Shown: positions 32,941-40,928, counted from the first letter of the stretch. The stretch: 64,000 bases of DNA from Streptomyces pacificus (GCF_011766325.1 NZ_BLLG01000001.1:558001-622000), one strand, 5' to 3'. A program made the numbers and translations. Notes: generated by a model from the sequence alone, not told the origin.

Positions 32941-33292
32941 CGGGGGCTCCGTGGGTCTCGGTGAGGTGGCGGCGGGCGGCGGTGGTGGCCCACTGCTCGG
33001 TGTCGTGGTCGAGGCTGAGCCGGCCGTCGCAGGTGCCGTCGCCCCAGCAGCGCCACGCCCAGGCGCGGTGGCCGTGGTCGTGCCGGTAGGCGGTGACGGC
33101 GATGAACTCGGGGAACGCTTGCGTCTGTTGCAGCATGGTTTGTCCGTTCGGGTTGGTGGGTCGGAGGGCCCGCGGGGCGTCGTGGCGGCTCTGAGCGCCG
33201 TTCTGCGGGCCATGCGGGGGCTGGGTCGCCTCCGGCGGTTGCGGGCCGCAGACGGGCACACAGCCCCACCCACGGCCCCACTGGAGGCTCAC
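32933..33292 (-). CDS. Small hypothetical protein with WRCWGDGTC motif
   Basis: The conserved part is the last 67 residues, starting MLQQTQAFPEFIAVTAYRHD and containing WRCWGDGTCDGRLSLDHDTE. The frame is open further up to a GTG at 33292 that overlaps the stop of the LuxR-type gene (GTGA), so a 119-residue product is given here. An alternative start is ATG at 33136. The extension is Pro/Gly-rich. Function unknown. Confidence 0.5.
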   Translation of the reverse strand: MSLQWGRGWGCVPVCGPQPPEATQPPHGPQNGAQSRHDAPRALRPTNPNGQTMLQQTQAFPEFIAVTAYRHDHGHRAWAWRCWGDGTCDGRLSLDHDTEQWATTAARRHLTETHGAPDA

Positions 33293-33531
33293 GGCGCCCC
33301 CTGCCGGGCGTCGGGCACGTGAATCTCGTGGATGCCGAGTTCACCGACCGCCAGAGCGATCGCGACAGCCTGCGCCCTGTCGGCGGCACCGAGCCGCCGG
33401 TACGCGGCGGTGAGGATCTCGGCGACCGAGTGCGGGGTGACACCCAGCCAGTTCGCGATCGCCGCGTTCGTGTTGCCGTTCGCCGCGAGCGCGAGGACCT
33501 GCCGCTGCCGGGCCGTGAGAGCGGCCGTCAC
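33289..33531 (-). CDS. LuxR-type helix-turn-helix protein
   Basis: An 80-residue protein that is almost only a LuxR/FixJ-type DNA-binding domain: TARQRQVLALAANGNTNAAI, then ANWLGVTPHSVAEILTAAYR, and LGAADRAQAVAIAL. No sensor or receiver domain is attached. GTG start overlapping the next stop. Stand-alone domains of this type are common in actinophages and probably regulate phage genes. Confidence 0.78.
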   Translation of the reverse strand: MTAALTARQRQVLALAANGNTNAAIANWLGVTPHSVAEILTAAYRRLGAADRAQAVAIALAVGELGIHEIHVPDARQGAP

Positions 33532-33860
33532 GGGGCGGCCTCTACATCGGCGGCGAGGAAGTGCGCAGCGCTGCCGGCACTGCGGCAGTAGGCCGCCATG
33601 TGCCCGGCCGGGCGATCGCACGGCGGGTACTCGGTGCCGCTGACGCACTTTGTCCGGCCGCACTTCCGGGGCGGTCCGTCTGCCGGGCGGGCGGTCTGGC
33701 GGATGCCGGCGATGACCTCCTCCACCCGATCCGTGGGGATCCGGACGGGCACACGGGCGAAGGCTCCCTTGACCCAGAGGGTCGTGACGGGATTCCCGTC
33801 GAGGTCGGTGCCGGGCTCGGCGGTGAGCCGGTGGCCGTCGGCGTCGATGAAGTGGAACAC
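33528..33860 (-). CDS. Hypothetical phage protein
   Basis: A 110-residue protein beginning MFHFIDADGHRLTAEPGTDL, beta-rich in the first half, with a CGRTKCVSGTEYPPCDRPAG cysteine cluster and H-x-A-x-YC at residues 66-92, likely a small zinc-binding site. It overlaps the LuxR-type gene by 4 bases. Function unknown. Confidence 0.6.
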   Translation of the reverse strand: MFHFIDADGHRLTAEPGTDLDGNPVTTLWVKGAFARVPVRIPTDRVEEVIAGIRQTARPADGPPRKCGRTKCVSGTEYPPCDRPAGHMAAYCRSAGSAAHFLAADVEAAP

Positions 33861-33926
33861 GGGCTGCTCCTCGGTACGGTGGGGTGGCGCCCGCCCCGAC
33901 TGAGCCTCGGGGCGGGCGTCCGGCGT

Positions 33927-34265
33927 TCACGGGGCGGGGGTGAGCTCGGCCTGTACGGCATCTGGCTGCGGCACGGGCTTGGGCGGCTCGGGGCTCTCCT
34001 CGGCCGGGTCCCACTCGACGTGCGCGGTGGCCCAGTTCCGGTCGCGCATCTCGTCGAACGACAGTGCCGACACCCACAGCTGGCCGGCCGCGGTCATCGT
34101 GAGCCGCCCGTCGGGGTGGAGAGTGCAGTCCTGGGTACGGCCGTCGTGGTGGATGCGGAACCGGCGCGGCTTCGTCGGAAGGATCACCGGCTTGTGGAAG
34201 GTGGGGGCCTGCTCGGGTTCTGTCGCCTGCGGCGTGCAGTGGCGGCAGGTGCATCGGCTCGTCAC
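33927..34265 (-). CDS. Hypothetical phage protein
   Basis: A 112-residue protein. The first 12 residues hold C-x-C-x2-C (CTCRHC), followed by a basic beta region (PRRFRIHHDGRTQDCTLHPD) and a Glu/Pro-rich tail. Its start overlaps the stop of the next upstream gene. It may bind nucleic acid through the cysteine cluster; nothing further can be inferred. Confidence 0.58.
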   Translation of the reverse strand: MTSRCTCRHCTPQATEPEQAPTFHKPVILPTKPRRFRIHHDGRTQDCTLHPDGRLTMTAAGQLWVSALSFDEMRDRNWATAHVEWDPAEESPEPPKPVPQPDAVQAELTPAP

Positions 34266-34864
34266 GCTGCGCGCTCCTTCCGGGGCCTGGTGAGTCCGTT
34301 GTCCTTGCAGATGGACCAGGCGTGCCGCAGTGAGCAGCCGGTCCGTGCGGCGATCAGCTCGTAGGTCAGCCCGTACAGGCGGAGCTGTATGACGGCGGCC
34401 TCCAGCTCGGCCGCGGTCACTCGGTCGGGCCGGTCACCGGATGCAGTGCGGTCGATGGCCATGTCGTCGATGTCGTGCTCCCCGCGGTTGCAGGTCCGGC
34501 AGTAGCGGCGGCCATCGATCGTGGGGATGACGTCGTGGTCCTTGTGCCGCTTGGCGAACTGGCGGTCTGCGTAAGCCCGCTCGGCCTCGTAGCGGCAAGC
34601 GCGGCAGTAGCGCACCCCGGCGGGGGAGAATCGCAGGTTCTTCGCGGCCAGGCGGTGGCCGTGCTGGCAGAACGCGGGGATCACGCGGGTGGACTTGGCG
34701 GGCGGTTTGCGTGGCGTCTCGCCGGGCTTCGGCGCGCCGCTGGTGGGACGCCCGTGGTAGACCCAGCGGGTGTAGCAGGCGACGCAGTAGCCCTGGCCGC
34801 GGTGGGCCGCGGTTTGGCCGCAGCAGGCGCACACGATGGTGCGGCGGCGGGAGCGGTCGGACAT
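34262..34864 (-). CDS. Zinc-finger and helix-turn-helix DNA-binding protein
   Basis: A 200-residue protein with several cysteine clusters: CACCGQ...CVACYTRW (residues 12-34), FCQHGH...CRACRYEAE (66-95), and CRTCNRGEHDIDD (about 120). A C-terminal helix-turn-helix follows (LRLYGLTYELIAARTGCSLR, then HAWSICKDNG). This layout suits an early phage transcription factor. It is separated by about 30 bases from the methyltransferase gene. Confidence 0.7.
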   Translation of the reverse strand: MSDRSRRRTIVCACCGQTAAHRGQGYCVACYTRWVYHGRPTSGAPKPGETPRKPPAKSTRVIPAFCQHGHRLAAKNLRFSPAGVRYCRACRYEAERAYADRQFAKRHKDHDVIPTIDGRRYCRTCNRGEHDIDDMAIDRTASGDRPDRVTAAELEAAVIQLRLYGLTYELIAARTGCSLRHAWSICKDNGLTRPRKERAA

Positions 34865-34894
34865 GCGGGTCCCTTCGGGTTGGGGCGGGAGGGG

Positions 34895-36601
34895 CTAGAC
34901 AGCGGGGGCCAGGACGGCCGGCTGGGGTTCCGCGTGCCGGTCGATCTCCTCGCCGGTGATGGCCTCGACGAGGGCGCAGACGAGGACCTCGGCCGCGTTC
35001 GGGGTCACGGCGTTGCCGTACTGGCGGACCTTCTCCCGCTTGTTGCCGAGGACGATGTAGTCGTCCGCGAACGACATGGCCCGGCCGATCTCGTGGGGCT
35101 CGAGCATCCGGAACAGCACGTCGTTGATGTCGATGTCGCCGCGGACCAGGGCGTACCGGTCGCGGGTGGTGAGCGCGCCGATCGGCTCGTTGACGGTCCG
35201 CGGGGTGCCGTTGCCGTAGTACGGGACGAGCATGTGCTCCCAGGTGAGGAGCGACTGGTGGCCGGCCGTGGTCATGGTCCGGAACGGCTCGGCCGGGGAG
35301 GTGCAGTGCTCGCCGCCGTCGCCCTTGCTGCCGTTGTTCCGCATGACCATGGCGGGCATGACGAGCCCGTGGTGGTTGCCGGACGCGGTGACGGTCGCGA
35401 GGGATTCGGTGACGGAGCGGGCGACGGATCCGCCGCCGCGGAGCTCGGCGATGAACGGCAGCCACGCCAGCCCGGTCTCGTTCCGAGTCGTCATGGTCCG
35501 CAGCGGGCCGTGCGCGGACGCGGCTTCCTTCCCGTCCCGTCCCTCAACGGGGATCATCAACGGCGGGACCATCAGGGCGTCGTTCTCGCGGGTGGTCCGG
35601 GCGGGCATCGGCTCGCCGACGCTGACCGCGGCGTCCCGCCACGTGCCCCCGGCCGGGACCATCATCGGCACCGGGCGGGCGAACTTCTTCAGCCCCGCCT
35701 CGATGCGTGCGACCGTCTTGGCTGCCAGGGGCTTGGCCCGGTCGCCGATGCGCTGCCCCGGGATGGACCAGTCGATCGCCGCCGCCGCGGGCAGGGCCTC
35801 CGGCTCGACTATCTGATTCCGGCACGCGGTGTTCGGGCACCGGTACACGTACTGCTGCCGGTAGCGGCCCATGTCCCGCTTCGGATCCTTGAACACCTGC
35901 ATCGCCCGCACGTGCGCCTCGCAGCCCTCGCACCAGGCCCGGGGGCGCAGCCACTTGTCCCAGTCCGGGGTGCGGCCCAAGGTCTCGTGCCAGTAGCCGA
36001 CATACAGCCGGTCGCGGGACTGCGGCGCCCGGTGCACGGCGCGCGGGTCGGCGTGCATGCTGTTGAGGGCGATGATCCGGGTGCGGTAGCCGAGCTTGTG
36101 GATCTCACCGATCCACCGGTCCCACTGGTCCCAGGCGCGGACGTCGACGACGTTCTCGACGATGCCAGCCTTCACCAGCCCGCCGCGCTCCTGCACGCCG
36201 CGCAGGTACAGCGGGACTTCCTCCATCAGCGCGCGGGACTCTTCCTCGGCCGACGGCTGGTCGTCCTCGTCGGCGAGTCCGGCGAGGAGGTCGAGGAGGC
36301 TGCCCTGCATGGCGCCGGCGAAGTCACGGCGCTTGCCCTTCGCGACTGACCAGTTCGTGCACTCCGGGGACGCCCAGAAGATGTCGGTGACGGGCCAGTT
36401 CCAGACCGGGGCCTTGCGGATGTCGCCCTGGTAGTGGCTGGTGGCCGGGAAGTTCGAGGCGTGCGACTCGATGGCGAGCTTCCAGTGGTTCGCCGCGCGC
36501 TCGACCCGAACCCCGGGGACGGCGTGCACGCCCTGGCTCGAGCCGCCCGCGCCACAGAACCAGTCCATGACCGTCAGCGCGTCGTCGTCGTTGCGGTACA
36601 T
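34895..36601 (-). CDS. DNA (cytosine-5-) methyltransferase
   Basis: A 568-residue protein with C5-methyltransferase motifs: motif I FCGAGGSSQG (about residues 14-23), a catalytic loop reading SPECTNWS in place of the usual PCQ form (about 75-82), motif VI ENVVDV (about 140), motif VIII QSRDRLYVG, and motif X RQYGNAVTP near the end. The target-recognition region between VIII and X is long and contains repeated TMTT/TLTT segments. No partner restriction enzyme is present. Orphan phage methyltransferases protect DNA from host restriction. The ATG is chosen at the start of the conserved fold. Confidence 0.9.
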   Translation of the reverse strand: MYRNDDDALTVMDWFCGAGGSSQGVHAVPGVRVERAANHWKLAIESHASNFPATSHYQGDIRKAPVWNWPVTDIFWASPECTNWSVAKGKRRDFAGAMQGSLLDLLAGLADEDDQPSAEEESRALMEEVPLYLRGVQERGGLVKAGIVENVVDVRAWDQWDRWIGEIHKLGYRTRIIALNSMHADPRAVHRAPQSRDRLYVGYWHETLGRTPDWDKWLRPRAWCEGCEAHVRAMQVFKDPKRDMGRYRQQYVYRCPNTACRNQIVEPEALPAAAAIDWSIPGQRIGDRAKPLAAKTVARIEAGLKKFARPVPMMVPAGGTWRDAAVSVGEPMPARTTRENDALMVPPLMIPVEGRDGKEAASAHGPLRTMTTRNETGLAWLPFIAELRGGGSVARSVTESLATVTASGNHHGLVMPAMVMRNNGSKGDGGEHCTSPAEPFRTMTTAGHQSLLTWEHMLVPYYGNGTPRTVNEPIGALTTRDRYALVRGDIDINDVLFRMLEPHEIGRAMSFADDYIVLGNKREKVRQYGNAVTPNAAEVLVCALVEAITGEEIDRHAEPQPAVLAPAV

Positions 36602-36690
36602 CAGGCGGTGTCCTTCCTGCAGTGGGTGCATGGTCTGGGTGTGGGTCCGGTGGCTGCTGTGCCGCACGGCCACGCGCCGACGGGGGTCAT
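36601..36690 (-). CDS. Micro-protein with paired cysteines
   Basis: A 29-residue protein (MTPVGAWPCGTAATGPTPRP, then CTHCRKDTA). Its ATG overlaps the upstream stop by 4 bases and its stop overlaps the methyltransferase ATG. It closely matches the last 29 residues of the gene at 37451-37684, which supports it as a real, duplicated module. Probably a tiny zinc-binding peptide of unknown role. Confidence 0.5.
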   Translation of the reverse strand: MTPVGAWPCGTAATGPTPRPCTHCRKDTA

Positions 36691-37454
36691 GCGGCGGGGT
36701 TGTCGTCGGGGAAGAGGCTCGACTGCTGCTTCATGCCGCCGCAGGCTTGGGCTTCCCACAGCTCGCGGTAGCGCTCCCGGGGCGTCGAGCACTCGAGCCG
36801 GGCGTGGAACACGGCGGAGTTCTCGCCGAAGTCGGGGCGCCACAGGTTCGGGCCGGGGAAGCGGGTGGCCTGCTGCCGGCGGGTGATGACTTCGCCGCAG
36901 GCGAGGCAGTGGCCGGGCGGGATGTCCATGAGGACGTCGGCGTGGGCGGCCTGGCGGTCGGCGATCCGCTCGGCTTCCTGGTGGCGGCAGGGCGGGAGGT
37001 CGCCGCACGCCGAGCAGATCCAGTAGTGCTCGGGCAGGACGTCCCACGCGTGGTTCGCCGGGCCGATCAAGTGCAGCGGCTTCTCGTGCGGCTTGCCGTC
37101 GGCGGCGAGGACGAAGACCATCGGCCGTCCGCCCCAGGTCTCCTTCTCGGGGCGGTCGCCGCGCTTCCCGCCGATCTCCCAGTGTTCGAGGGCGGTCGCG
37201 AACCGCTCCTCGTGCTTCTCGCCCCACAGGTCGACAGGGCGCTCGGCGACCTCGACGACGCGGTACGGCTGCCGGTCCCAGATGACGAGGACCCCGGGCT
37301 GGAGCTGGACGTAGTTCGCGAGGATCTGCTTGTCGTGGATGCGCTGTTCCTGGCGTCGCATCGCGGAGGAGTGTTCGCCGATGCGGTTGATGGTGGTGCG
37401 GGGCGGGTGGGTGCCGCCGTACTTCGTGCCCTGGCTCGGGTACCAGCGGGTCAT
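36687..37454 (-). CDS. Hypothetical phage protein with zinc clusters
   Basis: A 255-residue protein. It begins MTRWYPSQGTKYGGTHPPRT, has a beta-rich centre (NYVQLQPGVLVIWDRQPYRV) and CSACGDLPPCRH and CLACGEVITRRQQ clusters in the second half. These suggest two small zinc ribbons. It is coupled by 4-base overlaps to the genes on each side, in the set between DnaB and the methyltransferase. Role unknown. Confidence 0.62.
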   Translation of the reverse strand: MTRWYPSQGTKYGGTHPPRTTINRIGEHSSAMRRQEQRIHDKQILANYVQLQPGVLVIWDRQPYRVVEVAERPVDLWGEKHEERFATALEHWEIGGKRGDRPEKETWGGRPMVFVLAADGKPHEKPLHLIGPANHAWDVLPEHYWICSACGDLPPCRHQEAERIADRQAAHADVLMDIPPGHCLACGEVITRRQQATRFPGPNLWRPDFGENSAVFHARLECSTPRERYRELWEAQACGGMKQQSSLFPDDNPAA

Positions 37455-37684
37455 GTCGTCTCCTTCAGGCAGTCGGGGCAGGGCGGTGGGGTCGATCCGC
37501 TGGCGGCCGTGCCACAGGGCCAGGCGCCGGGGCGGCGGATGTGGTAGCAGGGCTCCTCGTCGACCGGGTCCGCGTCACGCTGCGCGGGGACCTTGGCGGT
37601 CAGCCCGCCGGCCTGCAGCATCAGGAACTTGAGATCTCCCTGCGCCCGGGCCGCAGCGATGTCCTCTGGGGTCAGGCCGCTCAC
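37451..37684 (-). CDS. Hypothetical protein with duplicated C-terminal cysteine module
   Basis: A 77-residue protein. The first half is helical (LTPEDIAAARAQGDLKFLML); the end is RRPGAWPCGTAASGSTPPPC followed by PDCLKETT, nearly identical to the 29-residue protein at 36601-36690. It overlaps the DnaB stop by 4 bases. Function unknown. Confidence 0.6.
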   Translation of the reverse strand: MSGLTPEDIAAARAQGDLKFLMLQAGGLTAKVPAQRDADPVDEEPCYHIRRPGAWPCGTAASGSTPPPCPDCLKETT

Positions 37685-39015
37685 GTGTGCGCCATGTCGC
37701 AGAAGCGGCTGTAGTGGAGCTGGGCGGCGACGGTGATCTCAGTCGTCGGCCCGGCCCGGTGCTTGGCCACAATCAGATCCGCCTCACCAGCCCGCGGCGA
37801 CTCCTTGTCGTAGGCGTCTTCGCGGTGGACCAGGATGACGATGTCGGCGTCCTGCTCGAGGGACCCGGACTCGCGAAGGTCGGCGAGCATCGGCCGCTTG
37901 TCCTGTCGCTGCTCCGGACCACGGTTCAGCTGGCACAGGACGACGACCGGAACGTCCAGCTCCTTCGCCATCAGCTTGATGCCGCGGCTCATCTCCGAGA
38001 CCTCGACCTGACGGTTCTCCGGCCGCCGCCTCCCGGGCGTTTCGAGGAGCTGCAGATAGTCGATGACGACCAGGGACAGTCCGGTCACCTGCTTGATCTG
38101 CCGACTGCGCGCCTTGATCTGAGTGACCGTGCGGTTCGGGGTGGCGTCGATGGTGAGCGGCGCGGCAGCCAGCTTCTTCATGTGGTTCGCGAACGCGGCC
38201 CAGTCGTAGTCGGTCATGTGACCGCCGCGGATCTTGTGCAGGCCGATCCGCGCCTCTGCGGAGATGATGCGGTGCTGCACTTCGCGGCGGGACATCTCGA
38301 GGCTGAAGAACGCCGACGGCAGCCCGTAGCGGATCGAGCAGGCGCGCAGCATGTCGACGCCGAGGGTCGACTTCCCGAGCCCCGGGCGGCCGGCGATGAT
38401 GACCATCTGTCCGCCGTGGAGGCCGTGTGTCAGCGTGTCGAGGTCGGCGAACCCGGTGGGCAGGCCCGTGGCCCGGCCTTCGGCCTGCAGCCTCTCCAAC
38501 TCTTCGATGACGTCCTCGAGGTCTTCGCCGATCAACGCGGAGTCGGCTTCCTCCCGCACCGTGGTCACGGCGTTCAGCTCGGCCTGGGCGGCGTCCTGCG
38601 CTTCCTGCGCCTCGCCCTCGCCGTTGTAGCCGATCTCCGTGATGCGAATGCCTGCCTCGACGATGCGGCGACGGACAGCGCAGTCGCGGACGATCTCCGC
38701 GTAGTAGCCGGCGTTCGCGGCGGTGGGCACGGAGCGCACCAGCTCGTTGATGTAGGCGGGGCCTCCGACCTTGCCGAGGACTCCGAGCTCGCGCAGGTAG
38801 TTCGACGTGGTGATCGAGTCGGCGGGCTCGTTCTTGCCGTACAGGTCGAGCACGGCGCGGAACACCGTCTCGTGCGCGGGCCGGTAGAAGTCGTCGGCGT
38901 CGAGGATCTCGACGACTTCGGCGATGGCCCGCTTCGAGAGGAGCATTCCGCCGAGGACGCACTGCTCGGCGTCGAGGTCCTGCGGCGGGGTGCGGGTGAT
39001 GATCTCGTCTTCCAT
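37681..39015 (-). CDS. dnaB: Replicative DNA helicase (DnaB-like)
   Basis: A 444-residue protein with the DnaB N-terminal domain (LDAEQCVLGGMLLSKRAIAE) and a RecA-fold ATPase: Walker A GRPGLGKSTLG (about residues 208-218), Walker B LVVIDYLQLL (about 310), and LCQLNRG and RESGSLEQDAD motifs typical of DnaB. It unwinds DNA at the phage fork. It lies 13 bases downstream of the iteron-bearing initiator gene, the same order as lambda O and P or a helicase. Confidence 0.95.
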   Translation of the reverse strand: MEDEIITRTPPQDLDAEQCVLGGMLLSKRAIAEVVEILDADDFYRPAHETVFRAVLDLYGKNEPADSITTSNYLRELGVLGKVGGPAYINELVRSVPTAANAGYYAEIVRDCAVRRRIVEAGIRITEIGYNGEGEAQEAQDAAQAELNAVTTVREEADSALIGEDLEDVIEELERLQAEGRATGLPTGFADLDTLTHGLHGGQMVIIAGRPGLGKSTLGVDMLRACSIRYGLPSAFFSLEMSRREVQHRIISAEARIGLHKIRGGHMTDYDWAAFANHMKKLAAAPLTIDATPNRTVTQIKARSRQIKQVTGLSLVVIDYLQLLETPGRRRPENRQVEVSEMSRGIKLMAKELDVPVVVLCQLNRGPEQRQDKRPMLADLRESGSLEQDADIVILVHREDAYDKESPRAGEADLIVAKHRAGPTTEITVAAQLHYSRFCDMAHT

Positions 39016-39028
39016 GGGTTCTCCGGGT

Positions 39029-40045
39029 TCAGGCCGCGTGGCTGGTCATTTGCGGGTGGCACTTCGGGCAGGGGTGGCCGTGGCCGCGGTCGTCGTAGAC
39101 GAGGCGGAGTCGGGCTTCGCGTTCGGCGGCTCGGGCCCCGTCCGCGCACTCGCCACACCAAGGCGGCAGCGGGGAGGTAGCCCGAGGGGCCGGCGCGGGG
39201 GGCGCCTTGGGGAGGTCTCCGATGCGGATGCGCAGTACCTGCCTGTAGTTGCGGATTCCGCCCGGGTTCTCGGTGAGCTTCGTGACGAGCTGGTCGTCAA
39301 GGTTCCAGCCCTGCTCGGCGGCGACTTCGAGCAGTTGCGGGGCGGTGGCTTTGGCGGAGACGCGGCCGACGGCCCACGGCTGGGGGAGGTTCATGAGGAA
39401 GTCGACGGCGGCGGTGATCGCGTCGTCGTCCGTCTTGCTGCCGTCCGTCCTCCCGGGAGTCGCGGCGGCGCGCGGGGCTACGGAGGGAGGGAGGTAGGTA
39501 GTTGTGGTTAGGGGGATAGGGTCTCCCGCCTGGGTGACCATTGACTCCCTAGCGGGTGACCTTTCTGCCTTATTGCCCTCCCTGCTGGGGGACCTTTCGC
39601 CGTTAAAGGTCTCCCTAGCGGGTGACCTTTCGGCGTTGCGCCACCCATTGGTCTCCCTATCGGGTGACCTTTCTCCTTCGTCGTTCCAGTAAGGTGCGGG
39701 GCGGCCCGGGAACTCTGACTCGAACGGCACACGGAACGTCCGCTGGTGCCCGCGGTGCGCGTACACCAGCTGCCCGCGCTTGTTCCGCAGCGGCTTGCCG
39801 TCCTGGCCGGCGATCGGCACGCGGAGCTCGATGCCGCGGGCGGCGAGCTTGCCGAGCACCTTGCCGATCTGGGTCTCGTTCTCGAAGCCGGTCTTGTGGA
39901 GGAGCTTCTGCGTGAACAGCCGGCCGTAGCCGATGCGGCTGTCGTCCCAGACGAGGTCGGCGATGGCCAGGGCGACGACACGTTCGCCGGACGAGATCTC
40001 CTGCGGAAGCCGGTCCTCAAACCAGCGGCGGAGTTCGTAGCCCAT
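39029..40045 (-). CDS. Replication initiator protein carrying origin-like iterons
   Basis: A 338-residue protein. Residues 10-110 form a winged-helix region (ERVVALAIADLVWDDSRIGY, then FENETQIGKVLGKLAARGIE). Residues about 120-172 are a repetitive linker with four copies of ERSPxRE, encoded by 21-base DNA repeats. A helical domain follows (ITAAVDFLMNLPQPWAVGRV), and the C-terminus has a CGEC...CPKC zinc ribbon. The design resembles lambda O-type initiators whose gene contains the origin. The DnaB gene follows directly. Confidence 0.78.
   Translation of the reverse strand: MGYELRRWFEDRLPQEISSGERVVALAIADLVWDDSRIGYGRLFTQKLLHKTGFENETQIGKVLGKLAARGIELRVPIAGQDGKPLRNKRGQLVYAHRGHQRTFRVPFESEFPGRPAPYWNDEGERSPDRETNGWRNAERSPARETFNGERSPSREGNKAERSPARESMVTQAGDPIPLTTTTYLPPSVAPRAAATPGRTDGSKTDDDAITAAVDFLMNLPQPWAVGRVSAKATAPQLLEVAAEQGWNLDDQLVTKLTENPGGIRNYRQVLRIRIGDLPKAPPAPAPRATSPLPPWCGECADGARAAEREARLRLVYDDRGHGHPCPKCHPQMTSHAA
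39523..39673. repeat. Iterons, probable phage replication origin
   Basis: Four copies of a 21-base repeat, CTCCCTAGCGGGTGACCTTT plus C, start at 39545, 39578, 39611 and 39653; the first and third are identical and the others differ at one to three positions. A degenerate fifth copy is at 39523. Spacing is 33, 33 and 42 bases between full copies. A flanking stretch (39490-39520) is less GC-rich than its surroundings. Inside the initiator gene this fits an iteron origin with an adjacent unwinding region. Confidence 0.75.
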
Positions 40046-40150
40046 GGGTTCCTTCTCTCGGGAGGGGTGTCGCGTGGTGGCTTGCGGCTGCGGCGGACAG
40101 CCCTCATGGAGGCTTCAGCGGGGTGGTGTTGGTCCCTCGCTGGCTCTTCG

Positions 40151-40181
40151 ATGATACCTCAGGGTGTGTAGTCACCCGCAA
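40151..40181 (-). promoter_or_regulatory. Promoter with palindromic operator for the replication operon
   Basis: On the minus strand TTGCGG (40181-40176) and TATCAT (40156-40151) are spaced 19 bases apart, upstream of the initiator gene. Between them lies the inverted repeat GGGTG-TGTAGT-CACCC (plus-strand 40162-40177). A repressor bound there would block the promoter. The spacing is longer than ideal. Confidence 0.5.
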
Positions 40182-40238
40182 TACAACAGCAACACGGTAG
40201 CGGCGCACCGTTCCGGGAGTGGGGTGCCTAGTCAGTGG

Positions 40239-40253
40239 AGAGTCAGCTACTCT
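40239..40253. promoter_or_regulatory. Inverted repeat before the ribbon-helix-helix gene
   Basis: AGAGT and ACTCT are perfect 5-base arms around CAGCT, ending 6 bases before the ATG of the small DNA-binding protein. No ribosome site is visible there. Autorepression by the encoded protein is a simple explanation. Confidence 0.45.
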
Positions 40254-40259
40254 GTCGAC

Positions 40260-40469
40260 ATGACGACGAAGGGCACGCCCGGCCGCATGGTCCGCATCGA
40301 CGAGGAGACGTGGGCCGCATACGGGCAGCTGTGCGACGAGGAGGGAACCTCCCGCGCCGACGACATGCGCCGGCACGTGCACGCCCGCGTCGCCGCCTGG
40401 CGCAAGGCCCAGGGCATCGAAGCCCCGAAGCGTCGCGCCGTCCGGCGTCCGAAGCAGAAGTCCGACTAG
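40260..40469 (+). CDS. Ribbon-helix-helix DNA-binding protein
   Basis: A 69-residue basic protein with a short strand then two helices: GRMVRIDEETWAAYGQLCDE and SRADDMRRHVHARVAAWRKA, the CopG/Arc-type fold. The tail is Arg/Lys-rich. It is transcribed divergently from the replication operon, with inverted repeats in the shared region. It may repress the replication promoter or itself. A longer in-frame start exists, but the fold begins at this ATG. Confidence 0.72.
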   Translation: MTTKGTPGRMVRIDEETWAAYGQLCDEEGTSRADDMRRHVHARVAAWRKAQGIEAPKRRAVRRPKQKSD

Positions 40470-40487
40470 CACGTCCCCTCCTCCCTG

Positions 40488-40508
40488 CCCGCCTTTCGGC
40501 GGGGCTTT
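40488..40508 (+). terminator. Terminator after the ribbon-helix-helix gene
   Basis: CCCGCC-TTTC-GGCGGG hairpin with GCTTT directly after, 18 bases past the stop. It separates this gene from the convergent HNH-type gene. Confidence 0.8.
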
Positions 40509-40517
40509 GTCGTGCGC

Positions 40518-40928
40518 TCAGGCGAAGATCGCCCGGTACTGGTTGCGCATCCGCTGGTCGTCGACGTGCCGGGGGTGGATGCAGCCGGCCGTGCCGCAGC
40601 CGGTGCGGACCTTGCCGACCGGCTCCCGGCCGTTGCCGATGCGGAACGCGATGCGGTGGACGGACTGCTTGCGGCCGGCGTGGTTGATGTAGCTGCCGCG
40701 GGCCAGGTCGAGGCCGGGCCACGTCAGGTGCCCGTCGTCGGTCGGGACGGCGCGGCGCCAGAACACGTCGTCGATGGAGGCGGCCGACCTGTAGCCGGGC
40801 GGGCACTTCGGGATGTCGAGTTCGGCGCGCAGGTCGCGGACGCGGGGCCGGCCGATGTGGAGTTGTCGGGCGATGGCCTTGTCGGACAGTCCGGCGTGGA
40901 GGAGTTCGACGATCGCGGCCCGGGTCAT
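40518..40928 (-). CDS. HNH-type endonuclease with N-terminal helix-turn-helix
   Basis: A 136-residue protein. The N-terminal helix-turn-helix reads LHAGLSDKAIARQLHIGRPR; the second half has the small HNH fold of phage homing-type nucleases (GSYINHAGRKQSVHRIAFRI, then CGTAGCIHPRHVDDQRMRN). Such genes are often free-standing homing endonucleases or packaging helpers. The ATG overlaps the previous stop by 4 bases. Confidence 0.78.
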   Translation of the reverse strand: MTRAAIVELLHAGLSDKAIARQLHIGRPRVRDLRAELDIPKCPPGYRSAASIDDVFWRRAVPTDDGHLTWPGLDLARGSYINHAGRKQSVHRIAFRIGNGREPVGKVRTGCGTAGCIHPRHVDDQRMRNQYRAIFA

